Below the pieces are notes generated by a model. That model was given only the letters and a program-made list of their open reading frames with translations. It had not been told where the DNA came from and did not search any database. Positions 11,327 through 21,889 of a stretch of DNA of 64,000 bases are shown one piece after another (within the stretch, counting starts at the first letter, position 1; each line of letters begins with the position of its first letter). A program made the position numbers and the translations under genes. The stretch spans positions 14,841,225 through 14,905,224 of the forward strand of contig JAKZAP010000010.1 of NCBI GenBank assembly GCA_023053575.1. Direction: 5' to 3'. Source of the DNA: Branchinecta lynchi. Its lineage: Eukaryota > Arthropoda > Branchiopoda > Anostraca > Branchinectidae.

Positions 11327-12357
11327 GATACGAAGTTGTGAACACTAGTCAACAGTAGTTGCAATTTTGATTATCTCTTTTGAAAACAACTTCTAAGGTT
11401 TACGAAGGGTGTTAAGCACGATTTCGAACATTGAGCTTGAAAACCAGTTTGGTTCGTAATTAACTTTTCTTAATAATTTTCTTGTTTTAAAAATTTGTAG
11501 AAATCATGTTCATGATTATGAAACTTATTTCTGGTACACTACACACCCAGTTTGATTTCATTTTCGGTCTCACCTCGGGATTCTATGTCAGGATTACACT
11601 TTCGTTCAAGAAAATCGGACCATTACGAAAATTTGTGTTCTTGCAAAATAGGTTGAGAAAATGACATTAACTTTTCTCTGGTGCTTTATACGCCACATCT
11701 GACTTCATTTTTGGTTTCAGCTTGTCATTTTGCAGTAGAATCGTACTTCACTCCAAGAATAACGGACAACAACGAAAATTTTATATTTTTTTCGAAATAA
11801 GTAAAAAAAATGGCATTAAAAGCCAAAATACACATATTTTGCGAGCCAGGATATGCAACTTTGGATATGTTGCTTAGTTGTTTTTTTTTCCCTACAAGAC
11901 GGTGTAAAGTCATTTCTGTTGCAATTTGTTTCGGGTCAAACCTCCATTTGCCTGTACTATTAGCCAGGCATCGAGGTCTAGAGCCTGGAACTCCTTGCCT
12001 GCCCAAAATCTGTGCCTATGCATGGGTGTGAATGGTGATGCTAGGCACGTACCTAGCATCCGTACTTGGCTAGGCATGCTTGCGAACGGGCTTAAGTTTC
12101 GCTTACATAAGATAAGTCCGGAATATACTTGGACTCCTTCCAATCCTTTACTTTTTTCCACTGGATACATGATTTACATTTCTTAAGTTATCATGCTTCA
12201 CGTTTTTTTCTTTTTTTACGGACTACGTGCATACAGCGGGCATCTTATATTTTATACTATGTTTTTTTTCCATGACCCACAACAGCTAAACAAAATATTT
12301 GAATTGAATCAAGATCGGTTGAGAAACACAAATGGAAGAAAAAAATAAAAAGTTTAA
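11327..12357. other. no gene recognised; AT-rich spacer
   Basis: Overlapping short frames on both strands between about 11725 and 12186 show no family pattern. The stretch immediately upstream of the next retrotransposon contains ATTTGAATTGAATC at about 12294, which resembles the TTGAA tail of that family. It might be the trace of an older copy. Confidence 0.4.
12037..12060. repeat. short perfect hairpin
   Basis: GATGCTAGG at the left and CCTAGCATC at the right are 9-base perfect inverted arms around a CACGTA spacer. Its role is unknown. Confidence 0.6.
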
Positions 12358-12360
12358 AGG

Positions 12361-14907
12361 TTGTTTGATAATGTGTTGTTTGATTTCGTAAATGTGTATA
12401 TGCCAGTATGTTCTAGTGAAAATCTTCCTGAGTTTCGGCTGTATTTGGGTAAAATTATGTCACTCTCTCAGGAGAGTTATAATCATGTGTGTTTTCTTGG
12501 TGACTTCAATGCGAATATACATAGTGCCTCCGTATTTGGGAAGGAATTGTCAGATGCGGCAACTCTAAGTGATTTCCTTGTGTCTGATACACTTTTACTC
12601 GGTGATATTTCTAATTTCACGTATATGAGTCCCAGCGGTAATACGTCTTGGATTGATCATGTGGTTTCATCACATTCATTTCATTCCCTTGTTTCGAACT
12701 TAAGGGTTATGTATGATATTTTCGGGTCAGATCATTTCCCTTTAGTTTTTGATCTTAGTGTTGAATATTACCCCTCTAGGACTACTCACAAAGACTCGTG
12801 CATTGCTCCTCCCCCTGCAGTGGAATGGGTGGAGGCAAACTCGGTGCAGCTGCGGTCCTACCGAGAGGAGGTCAGCCGGAGAATTCTGTCTTTGGATGTT
12901 TCATCACTTAGCTCTTGTTCTTCTTTCCACTGTACTAACCCTTTGCATGCCAAAGCTCTTGACTCACTTTATTCTTTGCTTCTGGCTATCCTTGTAGTTA
13001 GTGCATGTAAATGTCTCCCTATACGGTCCCCTGGAAATGCTGGTTCGCATAGCTACGGTACTAAAGTTCCAGGATGGAGTCGCTACGTCAAACCTCATTA
13101 TTTGGCAGCAAAACAAGCTTTCTTGCTTTGGGTACAGAAAGGAAGGCCGACGGCAGATGCCGTGGACCGAGCAAGAAGACTACTTAATTGTAGGTATAAA
13201 AATGCTCTGAAATGGTGCAGGAGGAACGCTACGCAGCTTCGCACCAGTGCACTTGCACTGAGTTTTTCGGGATCGCGGTTTCGTGAGTTTTGGGCTCGTG
13301 TTTCTCGCCTTAATAAAGCATCTGCCCCTAAGCCATCTGATCAGATAGCTGATGCTAAAGGACCGGAAGCAATAGCAGAATTGTGGAGTCGACACTTCGG
13401 GGCAGTCTTCTCGTCAGTGCCATCGGATGTTGCAGCATCAACGTCCCATTTGAGTGAAAATCCCGGTTTTACACCTACTGAGCAGCTGATCACATTTGCC
13501 CACACGGCAAAGGCGGTCTCTGGGCTCACTGGGAGTAAATCTGGGGGACTCGACGGGATCACAGCGGACCACCTTAAGCATGGCGGGCCCATAATGGTAT
13601 GTTTACTTACTGCTCTTTTTAATGGTTTCCTCAATCATGGTTTTGTACCGGATTCTTTAACTGAAGTTTGCTTGGTCCCTATTCCTAAATCCCAATCAGG
13701 TGACCAAACGTCAATTAGCAATTACAGGCCAATTGCTCTAGCTGCGGTAGTTTCGAAAGTTTTTGAAAAATGCCTTTATGAGTCGATTGAACCTACGATA
13801 AGATCTTCACATTCCCAGTTTGGATTCAAAGCTGGCCTGGGTACTGACCTGTGTATTTATTTACTGAAGTGTGTGATCCAGTTCTACTGGTTATTTTCAA
13901 CACCCGTATTTGCGTGTTTTTTGGATGCTAAGGCTGCGTTTGATCGTGTTAATCACGCGAAACTTCTTGACAAGCTGCGACTAAAAGGGGTTGACCCGAG
14001 AATCATTCGGGTTCTTGGATCGTGGTTTACTGTACAGAAGTTTCGGGTTAGATGGAGTGGATGCTATAGCTCACATTTCCCAGTTGGCAATGGAGTCCGC
14101 CAGGGTGGTGATCTTTCTCCACTCCTTTATAACTTGTATGTTGACGAGCTGAATAAGGAGCTGTCTGAAACAGGTATTGGTTGCTACATGAATGGCCAGT
14201 GTTTTAACAATATTAGCTATGCTGACGATTTAGTTCTTTTGGCCCCAACTGTAGCTGCGCTGAATAGCTTGCTGCTTGTCTGTGAAAGGTTTGCCGCTGA
14301 ACACGATATTGTGTTCAATACCACGAAGACGAAGTGTATGGCGTTTCTTCCGAAAGGAGCTCGACTAAAACGCATCCCGTACGCCATACTCAATGGTGTC
14401 ACTCTCGAGTTTGTGACGGCATTTAAATACCTCGGGTGCCATCTGACGTCTAAACTGACTGACGAGGAGCACGTAACAGCCGTTTCGAGGTCGCTGTGTG
14501 TCCGTGCAAATATACTGATTAGAAAATTCTCTTCATGTGAAGAGGACATAAAATCTTTTCTTTTCAGGGCCTACTGCACTCCAATTTACTGCCTGGCCCT
14601 TGTGACCAGCATCTCTGGGGAAACTGACAGGTCTTTTCGGGTTCTGTATAACAATGCTTTCAGGTGGCTGCATCGTCTGCCTAGACACTGCAGTGCTTCT
14701 GGTATGTTTGTGGTGGCGGGACTTCCTTCTTTTCCTGAACTAAGGAGGAGAAACATTTTTTCTTTGCAGAACAGGATTCTCAGGTCGTCTAATCCACTTG
14801 TGCGGGCTGCATCTGCCCCGCTTTTGAGGTTGTCTCTGCCTGTGTGGCTGGAATGGGAGCGGTCTTTGCGTGTGACCCAGGTTCCACCTGGAGCCCGTTC
14901 GACCTGA
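12361..14907 (+). CDS. LINE endonuclease-reverse transcriptase, 5'-truncated
   Basis: The only long open frame of the window, 848 codons. The product nicks chromosomal DNA and copies the element RNA at the nick. Residues 1-130 are the C-terminal part of an L1-like endonuclease: GDFN at 47-50, SWIDHV from 96, GSDHFPLVF from 122. The N-terminal portion carrying the first catalytic residues is missing. A linker to about 370 precedes the RT: GGLDGITADHLK from 395, IPKSQSGD and YRPI (441-458), FGFKAGLGTD from 487, LDAKAAFDRVNH from 521, NGVRQGGDLSPLLYN from 577, the intact active site SYADDLVLLAP from 619, and KYLG at 689-692. A C-terminal extension follows to 848. The frame is open from 12358, after a TAA at 12355. 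The first in-frame ATG is at 12400. The lack of frameshifts suggests a young insertion, but without a complete endonuclease it is probably not autonomous. Jockey/CR1/I-like group is likely; the exact clade is unresolved. Confidence 0.93.
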   Translation: MFDNVLFDFVNVYMPVCSSENLPEFRLYLGKIMSLSQESYNHVCFLGDFNANIHSASVFGKELSDAATLSDFLVSDTLLLGDISNFTYMSPSGNTSWIDHVVSSHSFHSLVSNLRVMYDIFGSDHFPLVFDLSVEYYPSRTTHKDSCIAPPPAVEWVEANSVQLRSYREEVSRRILSLDVSSLSSCSSFHCTNPLHAKALDSLYSLLLAILVVSACKCLPIRSPGNAGSHSYGTKVPGWSRYVKPHYLAAKQAFLLWVQKGRPTADAVDRARRLLNCRYKNALKWCRRNATQLRTSALALSFSGSRFREFWARVSRLNKASAPKPSDQIADAKGPEAIAELWSRHFGAVFSSVPSDVAASTSHLSENPGFTPTEQLITFAHTAKAVSGLTGSKSGGLDGITADHLKHGGPIMVCLLTALFNGFLNHGFVPDSLTEVCLVPIPKSQSGDQTSISNYRPIALAAVVSKVFEKCLYESIEPTIRSSHSQFGFKAGLGTDLCIYLLKCVIQFYWLFSTPVFACFLDAKAAFDRVNHAKLLDKLRLKGVDPRIIRVLGSWFTVQKFRVRWSGCYSSHFPVGNGVRQGGDLSPLLYNLYVDELNKELSETGIGCYMNGQCFNNISYADDLVLLAPTVAALNSLLLVCERFAAEHDIVFNTTKTKCMAFLPKGARLKRIPYAILNGVTLEFVTAFKYLGCHLTSKLTDEEHVTAVSRSLCVRANILIRKFSSCEEDIKSFLFRAYCTPIYCLALVTSISGETDRSFRVLYNNAFRWLHRLPRHCSASGMFVVAGLPSFPELRRRNIFSLQNRILRSSNPLVRAASAPLLRLSLPVWLEWERSLRVTQVPPGARST

Positions 14908-15018
14908 CTGTTTTAGTTTAGTGTACTGTTCGTTTCGAGTGTTTTATTTTTGTTTTGTTTTTTTATGGTTTTTCAAAAACCGTTAAATAAAAGAAATTGA
15001 ATTGAAATTGAATTGAAT
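14908..15018 (+). other. 3' untranslated end and tail of the LINE
   Basis: The stop TGA is followed by a T-rich segment, a perfect hairpin GGTTTTTCAAAAACC (14967-14981), an AATAAA signal just after it, and a tail of TTGAA repeats from about 14994. A terminal hairpin plus a short tandem tail is a common LINE 3' end, recognised by its own RT. It confirms the 3' boundary of the element. Confidence 0.75.
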
Positions 15019-15061
15019 TTACGTTCATGCTCAGAGAAGATCGTCTTACCTGTTTTGGTCC

Positions 15062-15353
15062 TACACTGTCAGAAGTTTCATAACAGATAACACGAGGTTG
15101 CGCGGTTTCAAAAGATATTCGTAATATATAACACTTCGGATGTTGTCTGTTGTGTTCCAGAAGGTGCATAATATGCGTTACCACCAGGAAGAACCGAAAA
15201 ACCGCCAAAAAGTATCTGCTGAGTTTTCCGACATCAGCGATAAGGAATCAAGTCAGTAGTCGCTTTTTTGGCGCTTCCTAACTAAGCATACCGTTTTCAA
15301 CACAACATATAACATCCGAAGTGTTATCTGTTATGACATCTTCTGACGGTGTA
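15062..15353. mobile_element. palindromic TA-flanked miniature element, copy 2
   Basis: Starts TA-CACTGTCAGAAGTTTCATAA and ends TGACATCTTCTGACGGTG-TA. Each arm also contains the small hairpin AACACTTCGGATGTT within AGATAAC/GTTATCT-type words. At about 290 bp it is shorter than copies 3 and 5, with part of the right arm missing. It lies 44 bp after the LINE tail. It encodes no transposase. Confidence 0.85.
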
Positions 15354-15559
15354 GGTGGCGTATAACCGCTCACAAGTACAGGAGTTCTTCTTACGGGCTT
15401 TAACCTAAGAACTTGATACCGTGTGAATTAATTAACCCTTTTAATTAGTTGTTTCTTGTACCGGTTCCAGACAGGAACATGCCTGCCTATCGGATAATGA
15501 TCTGGACACACAAGTTTTAGTGTCTGTCTCTTTCTGGTGGCATTACTGTTTCCATTTCC

Positions 15560-15631
15560 TTCTTTGTGTTTTCTTACAGTCTGTGTATGAACTCGTACTT
15601 TCTGGCGGGTCGTAAATAAAACCATTATTAC
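15560..15631 (+). repeat. 3' end of a GGCGGGTC-AAATAAA retroelement
   Basis: TTTGTGTTTTCTTACAGT and TTCTGGCGGGTCGTAAATAAAACC match the ends at about 34000, 29815 and (reversed) 63060. In those copies the segment ends in ACTT repeats. It is probably a SINE or LINE tail. The next miniature element is inserted directly in its end. Confidence 0.55.
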
Positions 15632-15994
15632 TACACTGTCAAAAGTTTCATTACAGATAAAACGAGGACGTGCGGTTTTAACAAATAATGCGTAACAGAT
15701 AACAATTCGGATGTTATCTGGTGTGTTTGAAAACGTTATGCATGAAATGTTATGCATAACAAGCTTTGTTAGGAAGAGCGAAAAAAACAACTACTGACTT
15801 TATTCCTTATCGTCATGATGTCGGAAAACTCAGTAGATAATTTTTGGCGGTTTTTCGGTTCTCCCTGATGGTAACACTTATTATGCATAACATTTTGAAA
15901 CACAACAGATAACATCCGAAGTGTTATCTGTTACGCATTTTTTGTTGAAACCGCACATCCTCGTGTTATCTCTTATGAAATTTCTGCCAGTGTA
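15632..15994. mobile_element. palindromic TA-flanked miniature element, copy 3
   Basis: A complete copy: TA-CACTGTCAAAAGTTTCATTA at the left and AAATTTCTGCCAGTG-TA at the right, with near-complementary arms throughout. Each arm carries the nested hairpin of AACAGATAACA-TTCGGATGTTATCTG type, and the centre has GTTATGCATAAC palindromes on both sides. A 120-codon minus-strand frame (15428-15790) runs through it and is an artefact of the palindrome. Confidence 0.88.
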
Positions 15995-16544
15995 GTAATA
16001 GGGATCACAAGGAAAACAGCGTAGTTTCTGTTTTCATTTGTTTCCTCAAGAGAAAATCAAACCCTACAGTTCCCCGTTTGATCTTTAGCCGGAATCTGAA
16101 TAAACATTGGGCCATGTCAAATTGCAGGCAGCTTTGTCATCCACTAGTGGTAGGCTAAGTAATGCGTAGCGCTGAATTTCCAGTTGATTATGAAGAGAAA
16201 TGAAATCAGTTCAGCTTAAAATAAACTGAGAGAAAACGAACCACTTGAGAAACAAATTAGAAGTAAAGAGAGTGAATGAAACAATCTGAAAGCGGCAATT
16301 TATGCTATTTGCATCTTTACACATATTGACTTGTATGTCCAGCACATTTAGCAAGATAGCAAAGAGAACTAACCGTAGCTTGGGTACTTTGAGCTTACGA
16401 CGGTATAAAGGCCACAGTCTCTAGCAATCAAACGAGATCAAGCATATGATTTTTCAAAGAACTTTTATTCCTATTTTGTTTTCAGTCGGAACTTGGGTGG
16501 TACCAACTGTTTCGGGCCTTACCGGAAGCATTCTGACTGGCACC
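15995..16544. other. no recognisable feature
   Basis: Nothing convincing on either strand. Confidence 0.45.
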
Positions 16545-16690
16545 AGCCATTTGATAATGCAAAACGGATACGTCAGCTGAATTTTATTAGAGCTATATTT
16601 CGGCCTTTCTTGGCAAGGGTCCTCTTCAGGCTCAAAGCCGCTTAAAAAAAAATCAGCTGACGTATCCGTTTTGCACCATCAAAAACCATT
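16545..16690. mobile_element. inverted-repeat element carrying hammerhead-like motif, copy 1
   Basis: Outer inverted repeats: TTTGATAATGCAAAACGG and GATACGTCAGCTGA on the left, TCAGCTGACGTATCCG and TTTTGCACCATCAAA on the right. Between them lies a minus-strand hammerhead-like core (separate entry). The same ends occur at 25.8, 27.7, 50.8 and 60.1 kb. No protein is encoded. Confidence 0.75.
16590..16633 (-). ncRNA. hammerhead-ribozyme-like motif
   Basis: Read on the minus strand: GAGC, then CTGAAGA (fits the CUGANGA box), a stem-loop from GGACC and CTTGCC to AAAGGCC, then GAAA, TATA and GCTC. GAGC and GCTC would form stem I, GAAA is the second conserved box, and the cleavable position would follow UA. 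Stem III would be only the self-complementary AUAU, which could pair between two molecules. Motif order and spacing are seen; catalysis is inferred only. Confidence 0.45.
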
Positions 16691-17769
16691 TGCCGTCACC
16701 TTGGCCTGAACGTTCTGCCAGCGACTGTGTGTGACGAGAAAATAGGCACAGTATAAGCCTGACTATACGCGCCATTCCTTTTTAAAGACCCACGAAAACC
16801 GACGAAAATAGCGTTGATATTGAAAAATATATTACAATAAAGAGATATGAAAACAATTGAGTTTTCTGTAAAATTTCATCAAGAAATTTTAATCAAATCG
16901 AATTAAAACATATTACTTTCTTTGATAACGATATTAATTATCGATCTTTAATTTTTAAAATTGTTATTGGGTAAAAAAAAGATGGTAATTTGCGATGAAG
17001 CATCCGAAGGGGCTCCTAACGGGCACTGAGTAAGCTATTAAAACTGAAAAGCCAGCTTATTTTTATATCTTTGATTTGAATAGGCCTATACTCAATTAGC
17101 TTTACTCTGCTATGGGATTTTTTTATATTTCCATCTTGTGGTCTAATAGTTCAGAGTACAGTGCTGGTCCGAAAAGATAAAGTCCTCCCCCCCCCTCCCC
17201 CCTGACCAGAGAAAAATAACACTAGAGAATAATGCGCGAAATTTGAAAAAGTGACATACAGTCAAATCGCAGTGACAATAGCGGACACGAACATCCTTCC
17301 AGAACTCGACCAGTCGTCAACGAACCCTGGCTCTGATCCAGAGCAAAATAAATATAGTCCGCCACTGCACACACTAACAGTTTGCTGAAGCTTCTCTCGC
17401 GAAGCAAGCTGTGCGGAGCTGCGACGGAGGCCCATTTTTGACGCAGAGAATTTTCATTTCAACAAAAGCATAATTCAATGGACCCTAAAGTGAACCACAG
17501 GATATATTCAGTTTCAGATTATAAGACCACTCCCGAAGAAAGCCCGCTACTGCGTGTGACCTATCTAAGCTTTATTTTTTTTTTTAACAATCTTTTACAA
17601 CTGGGCACTGTTTAGGGAACCAAGAGCCGGGCTTTCTGTCGTACGGACTACGGTTGTGAGTTTTTGGAAGTGAGCTGTGTCGCCACAAATGTAGATTTAA
17701 GAAATTTCGACTGTGGCGCTAAATTTTATTTTGTCCTGTTGTCCAGTCGTTAGTAACTGCTGTGGCGGC
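16691..17769. other. no recognised feature; C-rich tract
   Basis: Contains a pyrimidine tract of C runs at about 17188-17202. A 61-codon minus-strand frame at 17222-17407 shows no family signature. Confidence 0.45.
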
Positions 17770-17772
17770 TTA

Positions 17773-18395
17773 AGGGGGCTTCACACTGACTTAAGACCCC
17801 TTTCACACTGGAGTACTTAGGCCTCTTAAGTTTCCTTTGCGCGTCTAAACTCGGACTTCAGAAATAAAAACGTAAGACGTAAGAAATCTCACTTAACTTT
17901 AATATTTTTCAAAGTTGAAAGTTTTTCAACTTTTTACTCTCAAAGTTAAGTGCACTTAAGGAAGAGAGGAGAAAAGTTGTCAAAAAACAAAAATCAAGAT
18001 GGATTTTGAGGAAATAACTGTACATTTTGTACGTGAAAGAACTTTCCTCTGACTGCCAGATTATGAAAATCGGCAGGTGAAAACCATGTTTGGGAATCAC
18101 TAGCCAACAAATTGTCTGTAGAAGGTGAAGCATTCTCTGGGCAGCTTTCTCAATTTCCTCCAAAAAGATCGCGGCAAGAGCTAAATCATCGTCTGAGCTA
18201 CTGTAAACCATTTTTTCTCATTTTGAATTATTCACTGATGATGAAAAGGGTGAAAATCAAGGAAGAAATGAAGAAAAATTTATTTATTTTCAGCTCCCTG
18301 GTGTGAAAGGATAGGTACAGTGTGAAGGGCTTACTTAACTCAACGTAACTTTTGCTACTTAACTTTAGTTCTTAAGTGACAATGTGAAGCCGCCT
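17773..18395. mobile_element. PIF/Harbinger-like element with TTA target duplications
   Basis: Left end AGGGGGCTTCACACTGACTT. Right end, read inward on the other strand, AGGCGGCTTCACATTGTCAC. Both are flanked by TTA (17770-17772 and 18396-18398), the target duplicated by PIF/Harbinger transposases. A second inner inverted pair repeats the theme (AAGACCCCTTTCACACTG and CAGTGTGAAGGGCTT). The minus-strand frame 18211-17909 begins SSSDDDLALAAIFLEEIEK, reminiscent of the acidic N-terminus of Harbinger transposases, but it soon loses similarity. The 623-bp length means non-autonomous or internally deleted. Confidence 0.78.
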
Positions 18396-18595
18396 TTAGC
18401 CTCCACCAAAAGCTGAAATGACGGTTCAGGTAGAATTTCTACTATTCTTCGTCATCCCCCCCCCCCCCCCGGATGTCAAACCCTCCTAACCGCCCCTATG
18501 AAATGAAATAATGGTATTCTACTTGTTTCTTAGAAACACTCTAAGAAACTGTTTCAGCCCGATTTTTGTTTCCCCGGTTTCCGCTGGATAACGCA

Positions 18596-19010
18596 GTTGT
18601 AGTTGATTAGATATTCGATTTAGGGGTAAAGAGATGGTGAATCCCTGTATTACAATCATTTTTTACCCGGACATATAGTTCGACCGGAATCCGGCTGCAG
18701 CCGGAAAATTTGTTATAAGTTGAATTTTTATTTGAAGTTGATTAGATGTTCAATATTGGGGAAAGAAGATACGCTGAGTTCGTTTTTGAGCTTTCTTTTT
18801 TCGCCGGAAAAGTAGTTCTGGAATTCGGCCGAAACCGGGAAATTTGCAGAAGTGGCAGGAAGTTTTCGTCAAAACAGATATGACTTATAGGGGTAAACAC
18901 ACATGCTGATTCAATATCTGAACTTGGTTTCTCAGATGATAAATCTGTTTTTGAATTTTAATGGAAAAAATGTTCAAGGAGTCTACTTTTTACTTACTAA
19001 TGTATAGTAA
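18596..19010 (+). repeat. family A dispersed repeat, 3' part
   Basis: Contains the last two tandem units (CGACCGGAATCCGGCTGCAG; CCGGAAAAGTAGTTCTGGAA) and the distal part with GGGGTAAACACACATGCTGA and AATGTTCAAGGAGTCTAC. It lacks the 5' half and the CCTTTGGTCTTGTT end seen in full copies. Confidence 0.8.
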
Positions 19011-19069
19011 AATAATATTCGACTCTGTACAAAGTTCCCAAACAAAAAACTCCTGCCAACATTTTGCCT

Positions 19070-19112
19070 ATTCTTGCAAGTGCCATATGAGCTATCAGCT
19101 CTTGTTTTATAA
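19070..19112 (-). repeat. isolated terminus of family C repeat
   Basis: GCAAGTGCCATATGAGCT followed by ATCAGCTCTTGTT is the reverse complement of the start of family C copies at about 43990 and 51196. Confidence 0.6.
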
Positions 19113-19659
19113 ACTTATTGCATATTCTGGTACATTTTATAAAGCAACTTAACCAAGCTTCACAACGCTATTCCGCAAAGAAAAACTTTTAATAGGCACT
19201 TTAAAACATGGAACTTCTAATGAAACACTAGAACCATCAGGTAAACTGCATCTGCGGCTTGACTTTGGTGACATCTCAAATATATCCTTTTTCTATCAAG
19301 CATTGCTGGGATTTTTGAATTTCCTGTCACGATATCCCAGCTCCTAAGATTTGGATCGCCGAAATGCCAGAGAGGTAAAGACAAGGGATAACAAGAAAAC
19401 GGCCGATTTTCGTAGCGCCTTCCAAAGGAAGTCGGAAATATTTATTTGTGAAGTATTTAATACAAAATAAAGCATTAGAAGTGTCCATTGTGCTTTATTA
19501 TCTTTGATAAACTGAATTGCAGAAAACAAAGTATTAGCTGAAGTTCGAGAGAAGTCTTAAGTCTTTCCATTTATCGACAAGCTACATTTGTGACGTGGAT
19601 TTTATCATTTTTAGGGCATAGGATGGGGGTGGAGGGTGTGTCGAAAAAAAATATGCAGT
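19113..19659. other. no recognisable feature
   Basis: Nothing convincing on either strand. Confidence 0.45.
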
Positions 19660-20064
19660 CGGGAATACGGATCTTAAAAATACGATCAGAAAGTGTTTTC
19701 GGAAAGTGTTTTCGATCGGAAAAATACAACTGGAAACAGTTGTTTTCAATCGTAAACTAACGATTGGAAACAATCGCTTTCAATCGCAAAACTACAATCG
19801 TAAACAACTGTTTTCAAAAGGAAACAAATCGTAAAAATACGATTGGAAAGAACTGGTTTTGATCGTAAGAATACGATCGTAAAGATCTGTTTACAATCGC
19901 AAACGACTGGAAACAACTGTTTACAATCGTAAACAACTGTCTACAATCGTAAACAACTGCCAATCGTAAAAAAAAACAATTGTTTACGATCGTTTCCAAT
20001 TCTTACTATTGGAAAACTGTCCCATAATACAATTGGAAAAACGATTGTTTACGATCGTTTACGA
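19660..20064. repeat. degenerate array of roughly 20-bp units
   Basis: About 400 bp of loosely repeated words of the form CAATCGTAAACAACTGTTT, GGAAACAATCG and ACGATTGGAAA in both orientations, so the strands can pair in many registers. A second array of the same type lies at about 48800-49010. Confidence 0.75.
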
Positions 20065-20244
20065 CTTGAGTTATTTCCACACATTTCCACACTATGGTCC
20101 AGTAAACCACCACTCCTTGATTTTAAGACACCCGATGCCGAGCACTGGATACTCTTTTCCAAACGCTGGGTAGCTCTGGGTCCCCAAACCCTGACCTATA
20201 CACTGCTGGGGTCTTGTGAAAGTTGAACTGCAGGTTAGCCCATG

Positions 20245-20345
20245 GACTGTTTACATTCGTTTTATTTGTTGAGAGATCTAATTAACGTAATTGACGACAA
20301 ACTTATGACGGGTGAAAAATAAAATTACTTACTTATTGTTCGGCA
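20245..20345 (+). repeat. retroelement 3' end with ACTT tail
   Basis: TTATGACGGGTGAAAAATAA and ATTACTTACTTATTG resemble the GGCGGGTC-AAATAAA-ACTT ends at 29.8 and 34.0 kb, but more diverged. Confidence 0.4.
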
Positions 20346-20566
20346 TGTCCAAAACATGTTTGAAGATAAACCTGAACTAAACTGAAAGCTTGTAATCTAA
20401 TGGAGTTCTCCTCCAAGATCGCCTGTAGACATCGTCTATATGCTATAGCATCGTCTCCTACTTTGCCAACACTAACCTGTTAGCATAACACTCATCTTTT
20501 TGGTTACTTATTATTGATTCTTCTCAAGGTTTAAAAATAAAATACAATCAGACGCAGATACAAGTT

Positions 20567-21062
20567 GCGTTTTTGATCGCCTGTGTCAGTTCCCCTGTGA
20601 GTTCGCCGTTGCAGCTTAATTTCCGTTATTACACTCAGTTCGCCTGACGCGTGACGCCTTCGCCGTTTCAAGACGCAGGTGAATAAAAACGGAAAATAAG
20701 CATCCCGGCACATCATTCATAAAATCGCCTAAATAAGTCAGTAAAGGGTAGTTACATTTGACAGTGAAAGGGCCATTCTTGTAGTCAAAACATGTAAGTT
20801 TTAACCACCCCTTTCCAAACACACTTTCCCGGACTTTCAATTTGTGTGGGTTAATTTATTCATGACAGGCGAACTCGGACCGGGAACTGGGTCTGCTTCA
20901 CAGTTCGCCGTTTCACTCGCAGGTGTTGTAGAACCGAGAACTGACACGGTCTCCGTTTCAGCAAAAACGACAATTAAGCAAACTGCGAACTCGGAAGGTG
21001 ATCGAAAACGAGAAATGAGAAGAACTGAGACCAGGAATGGCAATAAAAAACGCAAAAACGCC
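20567..21062. mobile_element. possible inverted-repeat element
   Basis: Words near the left end (GCGTTTTTGATCGCC, GTGAGTTCGCCGTTGCAG, CTTAATTTCCG) recur in order on the opposite strand from the right end (GCGTTTTTTATTGCC, CGAGTTCGCAGTTTG, CTTAATTGTCG). The inverted arms are imperfect and target duplications are not clear. The interior repeats GAACTCGG and CAGTTCGCC words. Confidence 0.4.
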
Positions 21063-21370
21063 CATTACAACAACACAAAACTTAGACGGAATAAAACAAA
21101 AGGACTCACGTTCTCCTCATCCTCGTCACCAAGCTCTAGCATCATAGCCCACAGGTTCGAAGCCAAACAAGCAGAGTAATTAGAATAGCCGGTGGCATTA
21201 ATGAGGTCTGATTGTGGCGTTCCTGCCCAACTACCGTCAGCACGGCAGACACGGAAGGCTTTCCCTAAACGAAAGAGTTGAATGATTATGAATCTGGTAT
21301 GGTCTAAGCTATAAGCCAAATGCGAATCAAGAAATCCTATTCCAAGCTGACATCCCTTTATAATTGGGAG

Positions 21371-21749
21371 CAGGACCGTATCCAGAGGGGGGGGGGTGGG
21401 GGTTAAGGGGTTCATTTCCCCCCCCCCCCTGAAATATTAAAAAATAATCGTTTTTTCATAGATTTTCCCCTGTGATCTATGTCTTTTTTGTCCGACCCGC
21501 GGACAAAAAAAAAGAAGAAAGGCCTGATTTTCCATCTAGTTCTGAAATAAGGTCTCCGTTACTAGGAGTGAAACTCCCTAGCAGGCCCATATCCAGGAAC
21601 TTATTTGGGGGGAGGGGGGTTGTCTGCGGGTGGGACGATAAAGTAAAAAAAAGACATAGATCAGAGGGAAAAGCCTATAAGAAATGATTATTTTCTTACG
21701 TTACGGGGGGGGGTCATCCCCCTAATCCCCCCCCCTGGATACGGCCCTG
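21371..21749. mobile_element. nested hAT-type miniature elements with G/C tracts
   Basis: The outer left end CAGGACCGTATCCAG (21371) and right end CTGGATACGGCCCTG (ending 21749) are inverted. An inner start CAGGCCCATATCCAGG lies at 21592. The segment 21592-21749 is a complete copy like that at 31578-31767 (shared AAAAAAGACATAGATCAGA-GGAAAAGCCTATA). The part 21371-21500 is another copy in inverse orientation, truncated. Long G and C runs sit just inside the ends. No duplicated 8-mer was found here, unlike at 31.6 kb. Confidence 0.7.
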
Positions 21750-21889
21750 TTGGACATACATGGGTTTTGACTTGGGAGAGCCCGGAACTGAAGCTACATA
21801 CCGCCAGATTCGCAAGAAAAAACAGTTAAATTCTTCAGGGTACATATTTCATACATATATATTTATCACATATTATCATACATATTTAA

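Noticed and set aside
15428..15790. 120-codon minus-strand frame
   Set aside because: It spans a retroelement tail and half of a palindromic miniature element, so it cannot be a conserved gene.
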